Of a DNA stretch of 64,000 nucleotides, positions 49,336-59,400 are shown piece by piece. Numbering within the stretch: position 1 is the first letter of the stretch; each line of letters begins with the position of its first letter. Where the stretch lies: NCBI GenBank assembly GCA_023382385.1, contig JAHDVH010000002.1, positions 186,001 to 250,000 of the forward strand, read 5' to 3'. The notes under the pieces were generated by a model. The model saw only the letters and a list, made by a program, of their open reading frames with translations, had not been told where the DNA came from and ran no database searches. Source of the DNA: a bacterium. GTDB lineage: Bacteria > Electryoneota > RPQS01. Position numbers and translations under genes: made by a program.

Positions 49336-50904
49336 ATGCCCGAAATCACCAAGAAAATTCTCTGGGCGGACGACGAGATTGACCTGCTGGAAGCGCATGT
49401 CCTGTTCTTAGGACAGCACGGCTACGCGGTCACCGGCGTCACGAACGGAGACGACGCCATCTCGAAAGTGGATAGCGAGTCGTTCGACTGCGTGTTGCTC
49501 GACGAACACATGCCCGGTCTGGACGGACTGGAGACAGCGGACCTCATCAAAACCAAGCGTCCCGATTTGCCCGTGATCATGATCACGAAGTCGGAAGAAG
49601 AGTCGTTAATGGACGACGCGCTCGGAGCCAAAATCGCCGACTACCTGACCAAGCCGGTCAATCCGACACAGATTCTCGTCGCTCTGAAGAAAGTCATTGA
49701 CAAATCGTCCATCGAGCAGCGAATCACGACGCGAGATTATCTGGTCGAGTTTCGTGAGATTGCCATGAAGCTCAACGAGAGTCCGGGCTGGCGGGACTGG
49801 GCGGATATTCATTCGCGGCTGTCGTGGTGGGATATTCAACTTGACCGCCTACCGGACGAAGGGCTGAAGCAATCGCTCGAAGGCCAGCGCACCGAATGCA
49901 ATGTCGAGTTCGGCAAGTTCATCGAGAAGCATTACGAGAATTGGGTCTGGGAGCAGAGCGAGCGTCCGCCGCTCTCTGTGGACGTCGTGCAGAAATTCGT
50001 CGCGCCACGCCTGAAGGCGGGCGAGAAGGTGCTCTATCTGGTGATGGACTGCATGCGCTATGACCAGTGGATGGCGATTGAGCCGCTGCTCTATGACAAC
50101 TTTCGCGTGACACGCGACTTTCACTTTTCAATTCTGCCGACGGCAACGCCCTACAGCCGCAACGCACTGTTCGCCGGATTGTTTCCCTCGGAAATCGAGA
50201 AAGAGATTCCCGGACTTTGGCAATCGGCGGATGAAGATGAAGGCAGCTCGAACCGCTTTGAGCGGCAGCTGCTGGACATGCAGCTGCAGAGATTGGGAAT
50301 CACCGTCGAACCGGAAGCACGTTACGTCAAAGTGCTGGACCCCGAAGAAGCCTTGGTGACGGCCAAGAAGGTGTCGCAGTTCTTCGATCGCAAGCTGGTG
50401 TCGATGGTGTTCAACTTCGTGGACATGCTCGGTCACGGCCGCAGTCATTCCGACGTGCTGCGCGAGATTCTGCCGCACGAAGCCGGCTATCGGTCGGTCA
50501 TCAAGGCGTGGTTCGAGCATTCGAGCCTGCGGCAGATTCTGCAAGCGTTTGCCAGACAAGGCTGGACGGTGATTGTAACCAGCGACCACGGCTCGATTCG
50601 CGGGCAGAAAGGCGCGAAAGTGCTCTCGGACCGCGAAGCATCGACATCGCTGCGTTACAAGTACGGCCGCAATCTGCGCGTGGACAAACGACAGGCGCTC
50701 GTTGTTCCGCAGCCTGAGAATTTCAAATTGCCCAAGCGCGGCATGAACACGGGTTACATCGTCGCGAAGGAAAATTACTATTTCGTGTATCCGACCAACT
50801 ACAACAAATATCTTTCGCTCTATAAGGACAGCTTCCAGCACGGCGGTGTTTCTCTCGAAGAGATGATTCTGCCGGTCGCCATCCTTGAAGGCAAAGGGGC
50901 ATAA
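49336..50904 (+). CDS. porX: PorX-type response regulator with PglZ domain
   Basis: A 522-residue two-domain regulator. Residues 1-125 are a receiver (WADDEIDLLEAH, acceptor Asp in VLLDEHMPGLDG, MITKS, LTKPV). The linker leads to a PglZ/alkaline-phosphatase-type domain with VMDCMRYDQW, FSILPTATPYSRNALFAG and TSDHGS, supplying candidate zinc ligands and nucleophile (Thr in TATPYSR). This is the PorX architecture; PorX regulates T9SS genes in Porphyromonas and is reported to act as a phosphodiesterase. AGGATTTC precedes the ATG. It links the distant porU operon and T9SS cargos to signalling. No PorY-like kinase is adjacent. Confidence 0.9.
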   Translation: MPEITKKILWADDEIDLLEAHVLFLGQHGYAVTGVTNGDDAISKVDSESFDCVLLDEHMPGLDGLETADLIKTKRPDLPVIMITKSEEESLMDDALGAKIADYLTKPVNPTQILVALKKVIDKSSIEQRITTRDYLVEFREIAMKLNESPGWRDWADIHSRLSWWDIQLDRLPDEGLKQSLEGQRTECNVEFGKFIEKHYENWVWEQSERPPLSVDVVQKFVAPRLKAGEKVLYLVMDCMRYDQWMAIEPLLYDNFRVTRDFHFSILPTATPYSRNALFAGLFPSEIEKEIPGLWQSADEDEGSSNRFERQLLDMQLQRLGITVEPEARYVKVLDPEEALVTAKKVSQFFDRKLVSMVFNFVDMLGHGRSHSDVLREILPHEAGYRSVIKAWFEHSSLRQILQAFARQGWTVIVTSDHGSIRGQKGAKVLSDREASTSLRYKYGRNLRVDKRQALVVPQPENFKLPKRGMNTGYIVAKENYYFVYPTNYNKYLSLYKDSFQHGGVSLEEMILPVAILEGKGA

Positions 50905-52093
50905 CCAACTTCTCTCACACTTGCTGATTTTCATATCCGTCGTTGTCACGATTCTCGGGCTGCTTCACTGGTTTCTGTACACCCGTTTAGTTTCCGCACT
51001 CGAAATCACCTCTCCCGCAATTCTCTGGCCGCTGCGCATCGCCGCAGCCTTCCTTGCGGTTTCCTACATTCTCGTCCGGATACTCGAACAGAAGTTCCCC
51101 GGCGCGCTTGCCCACGCTCTCGATTGGATCGCATCCATCTGGATCGGCATGATGTGGCAGTTCCTGTGGATCACGTTCCTGTTTTTCCTCGTCAAGATCG
51201 TGCTGGTGATTTCCGGCGTCTGGGGCAATCAGACGCTCGAGACGCACGTCCTGATTGGCCGGTATAGCTTTTATTTTGTGACGACTGTGGTCGTGCTGTT
51301 GTGCGGCTACGGAATATACAAGGCAACCGGACCGGCGCGCGTGGTCGAAGTGGACGTTCCGGTCAAAGGGTTTCGCCCTGAGTGGCGCAATTTCACCATC
51401 GCCATGCTCGCCGACTTTCATGCGAGCAACACAAACGGTGAATCACGCATCGCAATGTGGTGCGAACAGGTGACGGGATTGAAGCCGGACCTGATTCTCG
51501 CGCCCGGAGACATCGTTGACACGCCGGCCAATCAGATACCGGAAGTAGCCAACGGTTTCCGCAAACTTGCCGCTCCGTTGGGCGTGTTCAGCACGACGGG
51601 AAATCATGAATACTACGTAGGGCTTGGGCCGGCGATAGACCTCATGAGGCGCGGCGGGTTTCAAGTCTTGATGAATGAGACGCGCGAGCTTCCGAACGGA
51701 ATTCGCATTTCAGGAATCGAAGATCGCACAGCCAGACAGATGGGCCGTCCGCTTCCGGCATTTCTGAGCTTGATTCCGGATGATGACACCTCTGATGTGC
51801 AAGTGCTCTTGATGCACACTCCCGGCACGGGCGACGTGCAGCGGGCGATTGACGCAGGTTTTGATCTGGTGGTGAGCGGACATACGCACGGCGGTCAGAT
51901 GTTTCCATTCACGATGTTCACGAAGATGGCATTCCCGTATCACCACGGATTGTATAAGGTCGGTGACGGCTATCAGCTCACTACCTGCGGGATTGGCTAC
52001 TGGGGACCGCCGATGCGCATTGGAAAGCCGCCGGAAATCATGCTGATCCGGTTTGTGCCGGACAGCGAACCGGCCCGCTGCGAGTGGAAGTGA
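50885..52093 (+). CDS. Membrane-anchored metallophosphoesterase (YkuE/YaeI-like)
   Basis: A 402-residue protein with about four N-terminal membrane helices (residues 10-145) followed by a calcineurin-like domain: LADFHASN, APGDIVDTP, TTGNHEYY, LMHTPG and SGHTHGGQMFPF give the metal ligands. The family hydrolyses phosphodiesters, for example lipid intermediates (YkuE, LpxG-like). The TTG start at 50885 overlaps porX by 20 bases. Another TTG at 50921 is possible, as there is no ATG before the first helix. Confidence 0.85.
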   Translation: MKAKGHNQLLSHLLIFISVVVTILGLLHWFLYTRLVSALEITSPAILWPLRIAAAFLAVSYILVRILEQKFPGALAHALDWIASIWIGMMWQFLWITFLFFLVKIVLVISGVWGNQTLETHVLIGRYSFYFVTTVVVLLCGYGIYKATGPARVVEVDVPVKGFRPEWRNFTIAMLADFHASNTNGESRIAMWCEQVTGLKPDLILAPGDIVDTPANQIPEVANGFRKLAAPLGVFSTTGNHEYYVGLGPAIDLMRRGGFQVLMNETRELPNGIRISGIEDRTARQMGRPLPAFLSLIPDDDTSDVQVLLMHTPGTGDVQRAIDAGFDLVVSGHTHGGQMFPFTMFTKMAFPYHHGLYKVGDGYQLTTCGIGYWGPPMRIGKPPEIMLIRFVPDSEPARCEWK

Positions 52094-52102
52094 CCAATAA
52101 AC

Positions 52103-52130
52103 AAAGCCCGTCTCGAAAGAGACGGGCTTT
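52103..52130. terminator. Bidirectional terminator between convergent genes
   Basis: A 12-bp perfect stem AAAGCCCGTCTC / GAGACGGGCTTT with a GAAA tetraloop. Confidence 0.9.
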
Positions 52131-52167
52131 CACATCAGACGCGCGCATACGTCGCGCTTCACACTTG

Positions 52168-54585
52168 CTACTTCACGGCGGTCACTTGAAAGTAGAAGCG
52201 CTCATACGGAATTTGATCGAAGGGCACGAACAGCGCGGTATCTTTGACGGTCGAGAACAGATGTTCGGGCGCAAAGACATGAGTCTGGTCGCCGGACATA
52301 TAGACTTTGTACGATGAGGCACCGGCAGACGCGTTCCACGTCAACTGCACACCGGTTTCAGAAGGAGTGAGCGAGAGATTCTTGGGCGGTTCGGGCGCGT
52401 CTTGTTTGCCTTCAATCCTGATGTCATCGACGGCCGCCTCCACGAGTGACGGCGGCGCGTAGTCTTCCGCGATGAATTGCAGAACCATCTGGTCGGTGGA
52501 TTCGATGAAGTCTTTCAACTTCAATTCGACGCGTTGCCAACCGTTCGTGCTGACGGAAGTCTGAATGAGATTCGTCCATGTCTCTCCGCCGTCATTGGAA
52601 ATCTGCACACGGAAGAAGTCTCCGCCCTTCTGCGGCCCGCGATCGTTCGAGTATGCGTAGGCAAAAGAGAGTTTCGCGTCCGAGAGATTGTCGAGACGAA
52701 AGACTGGTGACCGCAACGTCGTCTTGCCGCCATCCACGTCATGCGCTCCGGCCGGTTCGTTGGGGAACGCTCCGTTTCCCGTGACAAAGCAGAAGCTGCC
52801 ATAGGCGGTGGCATCTTCGCCGACCTGCACGACGGAACCGTTCTCTTTGGACGGCACAGGAATCGCGCGGGTCCAGACACCGGCCGTCGCGTCGTCGCCG
52901 ACGACACCCAGAATGAAACCGCGATCCACTTCCGCGTCGTCGGCAATCCCGAGTTCAAGCTGCACCGTCACAGAGCGCTCTTCGCGCTGCCGGACGGTAA
53001 TCGAATCGGGTGCGACATAGTCGATGAAGCCGAATCGCGCAACGTACAGCGCGAACGATTGGCCTTCGGGAATCTGGTTGAACCGGAATTTTCCTTCGGC
53101 GTTAGTCGTCGCGATGTAACTGCCTGAGCTTGAGACCAGGAATACCCGCGAGCCGGGAATTGATCTTCCCCCGTAGCGGATAGTGCCGGACACGGTTCCA
53201 GTCCTGCTTGAAGACGCTGCCAGATCGACCGCCGCCGCCACATCCAGCAATCCGAAACCAAACTCGTTATCTTCTCCGGTAACACCCAAGTCACGCGCTG
53301 AAAGCTGCAGAGCAATTTTCGCAGCGGACGGTGTCATGTCGGGATTCACCTGTCTCATCAGTGCGCACGTCCCCGCGACATATCCCGCCGCACACAGACT
53401 TCCACTCGCCCTCACAAAACCGTCCCGTCCTGCGCTGCGGACATCCACTCCCGGCGCAGACAGATCGGGCTTGGTGCTCTTGCGATCACACGGCGAGGGA
53501 CCTCTGCTGCTGCGCGGATCCAATGCCGGAACGCCGGTTGTATTGACATTTCCGATTGCGAAAAAAGTCTGTGATTCACTTGGTCGCGCGGCCGGAAGAT
53601 GGATGGAACCGCGTCCCAAGTCTCCGTGATCGCCCGCAGCCCAAATCAGAATAGTGCCAAGCTGTTCTGTATTCACAAAGCTCCCCCACGCGGCCTCCGG
53701 CAGAGCGGAAGTGCAGGAATCGCCGACCTCCCATGCCTGAACGATTACATCAGGAACGTTCGCGAAGTCTCCCTTGAGAGCAGTTTGCAGAGCGTGGATG
53801 ACATCCGACACGCGCGATTCTTTACCACAAGCCAGCGGAAACAGCCGCCATTGCGCTTCGGGAGCCACACCAACCGTATCACCTTTGTCCCGATCAACAC
53901 CTATTGCACAACCGAGCAGAATTGAAGCGGCATCGCCACAGTAAGCGGGCATCAATACGGTATCCATGCCGACGGAGCGATTCTTCCAGACCGAATGCCC
54001 CGAATCGACGGGCGCACCAATCACACCAACCATCGAACCTGCACCCGTCGTCCCTTTTTCCCACGCCTGCGGTGCGCCGATTTGTTTGAGAGCCTCATCC
54101 GTTGCCAGCAGTTTCGTTTCAGACCGGGAAGCGGATAGCGGCTCAATCGGCAGCACGATCTCATCCAGCCCGACCTCACTCACTGTCTCGAAGTTCGCAA
54201 TCAGCTCCGCTCCGGCTTTGGTTGCCCTGACCCGGAACATGTTCGAGAGCCAGAGCGGCTTCACCTCATCAATCATTCCGTTGCGTTCGAGAATCTGCAG
54301 CGACGACTGCACGGTCTGAAACGCCTGTCTGGCAGCCGCCTCGAGGGTGTCTTTCAGCGCCAAATGTTGGTCCGCAAAGCTGACTTGCCGCCCCCTGAAC
54401 CAGCGATCCCGCACTCCATTGAGGTCAACTTGCGGTGAAAGAGCCACTAAGACCGGCAACTTCTCCTGCTCCCCGACTTGGGCATACGCATCGGCCAAAC
54501 CCGAAGTCAGCATACCGGCGTGGGTCAGCGTCGCACCTGCCAACAGGGCGACAAAGGCGGCAATCAGGAGTTTTTGCCAACGCAT
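52168..54585 (-). CDS. Secreted subtilase-fold pseudoprotease
   Basis: An 805-residue secreted protein (signal LLIAAFVALLAGATLTHAG). Residues about 160-450 follow the S8 subtilisin fold, but every catalytic position is changed. The Asp motif is VGVIGAPVDSGH (Asp to Gly), the GHGT-type motif is YCGDAASILLG (His to Cys), the oxyanion Asn segment is AAGDHG (Asn to Asp), and the GTSMAAP motif is GSLCAAG (Ser to Leu). The end of the domain is conserved (NPDMTPSAAKIALQLSARDLG ... GFGLLDVAAAV). Then come a carboxypeptidase-regulatory beta-sandwich (TVSGTIRYGGRSIPG), a jelly-roll domain and a terminal FN3 module. No T9SS sorting domain is present. Likely binding or scaffolding rather than proteolysis. 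Confidence 0.85.
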   Translation of the reverse strand: MRWQKLLIAAFVALLAGATLTHAGMLTSGLADAYAQVGEQEKLPVLVALSPQVDLNGVRDRWFRGRQVSFADQHLALKDTLEAAARQAFQTVQSSLQILERNGMIDEVKPLWLSNMFRVRATKAGAELIANFETVSEVGLDEIVLPIEPLSASRSETKLLATDEALKQIGAPQAWEKGTTGAGSMVGVIGAPVDSGHSVWKNRSVGMDTVLMPAYCGDAASILLGCAIGVDRDKGDTVGVAPEAQWRLFPLACGKESRVSDVIHALQTALKGDFANVPDVIVQAWEVGDSCTSALPEAAWGSFVNTEQLGTILIWAAGDHGDLGRGSIHLPAARPSESQTFFAIGNVNTTGVPALDPRSSRGPSPCDRKSTKPDLSAPGVDVRSAGRDGFVRASGSLCAAGYVAGTCALMRQVNPDMTPSAAKIALQLSARDLGVTGEDNEFGFGLLDVAAAVDLAASSSRTGTVSGTIRYGGRSIPGSRVFLVSSSGSYIATTNAEGKFRFNQIPEGQSFALYVARFGFIDYVAPDSITVRQREERSVTVQLELGIADDAEVDRGFILGVVGDDATAGVWTRAIPVPSKENGSVVQVGEDATAYGSFCFVTGNGAFPNEPAGAHDVDGGKTTLRSPVFRLDNLSDAKLSFAYAYSNDRGPQKGGDFFRVQISNDGGETWTNLIQTSVSTNGWQRVELKLKDFIESTDQMVLQFIAEDYAPPSLVEAAVDDIRIEGKQDAPEPPKNLSLTPSETGVQLTWNASAGASSYKVYMSGDQTHVFAPEHLFSTVKDTALFVPFDQIPYERFYFQVTAVK

Positions 54586-54641
54586 AAATCTAAAGGGTTG
54601 TTATCGTTTTGGTTCGAGTCGAAACTAATTTGAGAATATAC

Positions 54642-54671
54642 AAAAACCTGCAGCCTCAAGCAACCGCAGGT
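54642..54671 (-). terminator. Terminator after the GAF-PAS kinase gene
   Basis: Minus strand stem ACCTGC / GCAGGT around a 14-base loop, followed by TTTTTG. Confidence 0.7.
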
Positions 54672-54699
54672 CAAATGAATTTCAAGTTACCCGGAGTGC

Positions 54700-56400
54700 C
54701 TAAAGATTGCACATCGATTCACTATGAATTGGAAATGCCAGAGTAATCTTCGTGCCGATGTTCAGGGCGGATTCCAGCTTCAGCTCGGCTCCATGAATGT
54801 CCGCGATATTCTTCACAATGCTCATGCCCAGTCCCGTCCCGCGCTCACCCTTGGTCGAGTAGTAAGGCTCGAATATCTTGGCTTGATGCTCCGGGGCAAT
54901 GCCTTCTCCGGTATCGGCGATACTGACTTCGACGCGCTCCATGTTCCGGTGAGCAGAAATAGTCAACCTGCCTCTTTCGACAGACTCCATGGCGTGCACA
55001 GAATTGATAATCATGTTGATGAACGCCGATTCAAGCCCGTGCGGATCACCAAACACCCACAGGTCTTCCTCCAAATCGAGCACTAACGAAAAGTCACTAT
55101 CCGCGTCGTTTTTGCGGTAACCGCGCAAACTTCCCGTTGTGGTTTCAAGCATATCCACAACTGAAGTCAGCAGTTGCTTCATGTCCAACACGCGAAAGTC
55201 CGGATCAGCCGGTTTGGTCAAGTGCCGCAGATTGTGCGCGATCTTCTCGATGCGTTCAGTCAAAGCGCCGATGGTTTCGAGGTCCCGTTTCATCGGTTCG
55301 CTGAGATTGAGTCCTTCCCGCTCCAGTCGCATGGTCAGCAATTCGATTCGACCTTTTACGGGTTGCAGACTGTTGTTAATCTCATGCGCGATGCCACCCG
55401 CAAGCTGATTGACAGTAGAGCGTTTTTCGGCTTCGACAACCTGACTTTCGAGACGTTTCTGCGCCGTCACATCTTCGAGGTTCAATCCTGCACGCTCGCG
55501 ACCGTCATGGGACCGCTGTAATTTGAAGAAAGAATAGGCCAGCGACCGATCTCCCAATTTGAGGGAATGCCGCCCCGTTTCACCGGTTTGGCGGAACTGT
55601 TCATGCGCCTTTCGCAGTTTGGCGATGGCCAACGGGTCGCAACCTGCTTTGTCGAGAGAGGAGCCGATGCGCAGACCGCCGCCCAGCAATTCGACGGCTT
55701 GTGGATTTGCGAAGTCCACCATTCCGTCGCGGTCAAGCACCAGCACTCCGTGCGGCATACTCTGCAGAATCGTTCCCAGATACTCCTGCAGATCCTTGTA
55801 GCGCGCCTTCGTGTCTTTTTCGCCTTCATACAACCGCGCATTTTCCAGCGCGATGGCCGAGAGACGTACGAACGTCTCGAACAGCACGAGGCTGGATTGG
55901 TCGAACACTCCGGCGAGCTTGGTCGTGTCAACGTAGGCGACGCCCAATAGTTTGCCCTTCGAGATCAACGGTGCTCCCATCAGGGAACGCACCTGCATCT
56001 TTGCGATCGACTGCTGACGTCCCAGATCGGAGGCACCGATCACGTCGTTGATCAGGATCGGCTGCCGAGCTTCCATTACGCGGCGAATAATCGTCTGTGA
56101 TGCCGCAGACTCCGCGTCATCGATGTCTTCATCCATATTACGAGCGACCGTAAACCGCCACTCGCCGTTGGTTCCGACAAGGACGAGAAATCCTCGCTCG
56201 GCACCAGTCAACTCGATCGCCGCCGACATGGCGCGGTCCAGAATTGTCTCGGGCGTCATATCGTGGTTGATGTCTTCGATCAGCGCCGAGAGCTTGGCAA
56301 GGCTTTCGACCATGCCGTCTTCGTGCAAGACCGAGCCAGCCGCAGGACTGGATTCAGGTGCCAAATCGTTCAAATCGTCAAAGTAATCCAGTGCCATCAT
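54700..56400 (-). CDS. GAF-PAS sensor histidine kinase
   Basis: A 566-residue cytoplasmic kinase. The GAF domain (about residues 45-195) is TPETILDRAMSAAIELTGAERGFLVLV ... SLMGAPLISKGKLLGVAYVD. A PAS domain follows (ILQSMPHGVLVLDRDGMVDFANPQAVELL), then HisKA with H-box GIAHEINNSLQPVKG and the HATPase domain (INSVHAME, IADTGEGIAPEHQ, GTGLGMSIVKNI). The ATG overlaps the stop of the Ser/Thr kinase gene (TAATG), so the two are made together and probably act together. No response regulator is adjacent. Confidence 0.92.
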   Translation of the reverse strand: MMALDYFDDLNDLAPESSPAAGSVLHEDGMVESLAKLSALIEDINHDMTPETILDRAMSAAIELTGAERGFLVLVGTNGEWRFTVARNMDEDIDDAESAASQTIIRRVMEARQPILINDVIGASDLGRQQSIAKMQVRSLMGAPLISKGKLLGVAYVDTTKLAGVFDQSSLVLFETFVRLSAIALENARLYEGEKDTKARYKDLQEYLGTILQSMPHGVLVLDRDGMVDFANPQAVELLGGGLRIGSSLDKAGCDPLAIAKLRKAHEQFRQTGETGRHSLKLGDRSLAYSFFKLQRSHDGRERAGLNLEDVTAQKRLESQVVEAEKRSTVNQLAGGIAHEINNSLQPVKGRIELLTMRLEREGLNLSEPMKRDLETIGALTERIEKIAHNLRHLTKPADPDFRVLDMKQLLTSVVDMLETTTGSLRGYRKNDADSDFSLVLDLEEDLWVFGDPHGLESAFINMIINSVHAMESVERGRLTISAHRNMERVEVSIADTGEGIAPEHQAKIFEPYYSTKGERGTGLGMSIVKNIADIHGAELKLESALNIGTKITLAFPIHSESMCNL

Positions 56401-59400
56401 TAATCATCCTTTTTCATCGCTGTACGCAAGGCCACTACTTCCTCCTTGAAACGGAGGATCTGCGGTGCTTTCAGATAAGCATCCTGTTGCTCTTCGGGTA
56501 ACTTCGCCGCGATGGACTTCAGGATGCTGATAGCTTTGCCGAACTCTTCAAGCGCGCGTTTGAGTTGTCCCTCGGCGGCATGCTGCCTCGCCAGACCCCA
56601 ATGGAATCGCCAGGCCAAATATGGATAGACAGAGACCTTTCGCAAAGCGACCTGTTTGTCGCTTCCTTCGAGCTTTTCTCCCGCGTAGAAGACCGCAATC
56701 ATCTGTGTGCGCGCGGCCGAGTAGGGATCCCATTTGATTTCCGCGACTTTTCGGGCGGCTTCAAGCCGTGAGCGCACGTCCTCATCGTGACCAAATTCCG
56801 CTGCGATCCTGCAATGCGTCAAATGCAGATTGATCAGTGCCAACGGGTCGGCTTCGTTCGCCATGAGCAGTTGTGCGCGTTCGACCGCCTCAATCGCCTT
56901 GTCATGCTCGCCGCGCCGCGCGAAGAGACTCGCGAGTCCTTCCCACGCCTGACCTTCACTCTTGCGCGTTCCGAGGGAAGAAGACAAGCGCTGAGCTTCG
57001 GTTAAGACATTTTCGGCATCTTCCAGAGCTTCCAGCGTGGAGAGCAGCTTGCCCATGTAAATCATGGGTTCAAGCTGCGATTCTTGATCCCCGATGGCCT
57101 CCGCCAGCTTGACAGCTTCTTTCAAGTAGGCCTGCGCGCGCGTATAATCTGCACGATGATAGGCAAGTTCACCGAGATTGCTTAATGTCTCAACCTGTTC
57201 GCGCGTGTTCTCCAGCTTGCGAAATAGCGCGAGCGACTTCAGATAGTATTCTTCCGCTTCGCGCAGCGCGCCGGTTTCCAGCGCGTCCACACCGAGATTG
57301 TTGTAGATTCCCGCCAAGCGGTGCACGTCATCAATTTCTTTTGAAATCTCGGCACAACGTTCCCACAGAGATCTCGCGCGCAACCGATCCCCGGATTGCG
57401 CGGCAAGCACTCCGAGATTGTTATACATGTTCGCAACACCCCTTTTGTCGCCAAGTCCTTCCAGAACTTCGAGACAACGATGCCAGTAGGTTCGCGCAAC
57501 GTCCGAGTCGCCGCGATAGAAGGCCAACGCGCCGACGGTATTGAGCAGCAGAGCAAATCCGGCATCATTGGAGTTCGGTTTCACTCTGACTAATCCCTCT
57601 TCCGCAAGCTCGCGCGCCTGTTCCCCTTCGCCGCGTTTGAAATGAATCCACGCCAGCGTCCCATAGACCGGACCTGCCGCATCGCGGCACGCTTCGCCGA
57701 CGAGCGGACGACAGTTTCTGAGAATGCTCTCCGCGCGATCCGATTCTCCAAGCTTCTCGAGCAGAGCGGCATAACGTGACAGATAGATCAGGTTTTCCGG
57801 AGTAGGCGGAGCATTCCCCTGATCGACGAGTCCGCCAAGCAACTCCACTGACTTGGTCAAGTCTCCTTCGATGTATTCGAGTCTCGACCACGAAATGAGC
57901 ACGATGTTTCGATGGGATGCCGGAACCAAGGCCCTGCTTTCCTCAAGCAGCTTGCGCACCCACGCCGTCCTTCCTCGCAGGAGGGCGGTTTCCAACAACT
58001 CTCCGGCCCGTTCGGGTGGTATTCTGAAAGCGCCGGAGAGAAAGTCGTGGAATAGCAGTGCTTCAAGCTTGCTCTCTTCATCGGCATCTTCTGCGGACGA
58101 CCACAGCCGATAAAGCATCGCGTGAGCAGCACGACGCTCTTTTGTCGATAATTTCGCATGCAGCAGTAGCTTGATCGCGTCCCGACAGATATTTAGTCCT
58201 TGAGGCGATTCGTGAATCCACCCCATGTCGGCGATGTTTCGAATCAAGACGTCGGGGAATACTGCAGGCTCCGAACTAAACAGCCCGATCGCCACGCTCT
58301 GCGGCACGGGACGCAGAGAACAGGCGAGCGTATTCAGGAAAGTCCGCGCACATTCCGGCAATTCGCGCAAGGCGTCGCGCACCAGTTCCTCAATATGGCG
58401 GTGCACCGGAAGCGACCACCTTCCCGGCAGGAGTTCCCATCCGAACAGGCCGATACGAAGCCGCTCAGACTTCACCAACTCATCCAACGCCGCCTCCAAT
58501 GCCGAGGGATATCCCAATGTGTGTCCCAGCATTTTTCTGACGAAGTCGGGCGGAAAACTATTGTCCGGGAATGTCGATTTAACAAACTCGGTGACACCAG
58601 TTTCGTCAAGCGGGTGCAGGGATATCTGTCTCCAGCGTGCAAACGGCTCCGGCACGCCCTGCGAAAAAGCACCGGCGATTATCCAAACACAGTCGCAACA
58701 CTCCGGCGCGGCCTGCAACTCTGAGATCCTGTCAAAGGGCAACGCTTCGGCATCGGGAATCAAGAGAACATCCCCGCATTGACTCTTCGGAGGAAGCTCC
58801 CGCAATTGCGTCACCACGCGAGTCTTGAAGCCCGCTAATGTGAGCTCCACGGCAAATTCCTTGAGCATGCGTGTCCTGCCTAACCCGGCGCGCGCGCGGA
58901 TCAGCAGGTTTGCAGGTCGCACCCCGTTCTTCAGTGAATCACGCACCTCGGCAAGCACTTGTCTTGCTTCAACGTTCGTAACCGACCCCGAAGAGGAGAT
59001 GTAGGAACGGCGCGTTTCGGGAGACTCATAATCGAAGTTCGTGCCGTCACGCTCGTTGAGCAGGGCGATAGTATGCCGCGCCGAAGGTGGCCGCTCCGCA
59101 GGATTAGGCTGAATGAGACTGAGAATCACGTCCGCCAACCCGACTGGAAGGTCGGGGCGGAAGCGCAAGGGATGTGGAATCTCCCGCTTGGTCCGCAATT
59201 TTGCTCCGGCAAGCGCATCATCGTCGGTGAAGGGCATTCGTCCGACGGCAAGGCGATACATCAAGACGCCGAGGGCATAGAGATCGGTCGCCACAGTTGC
59301 TTGGCCTGTGGAAAACAGCTCGGGTGCCATGTAGTCTAACGTGCCGCCTGTTTCGCAGATCGTGTCCGAACCGTTCATCCTGGACGCCAAACCGAAATCC

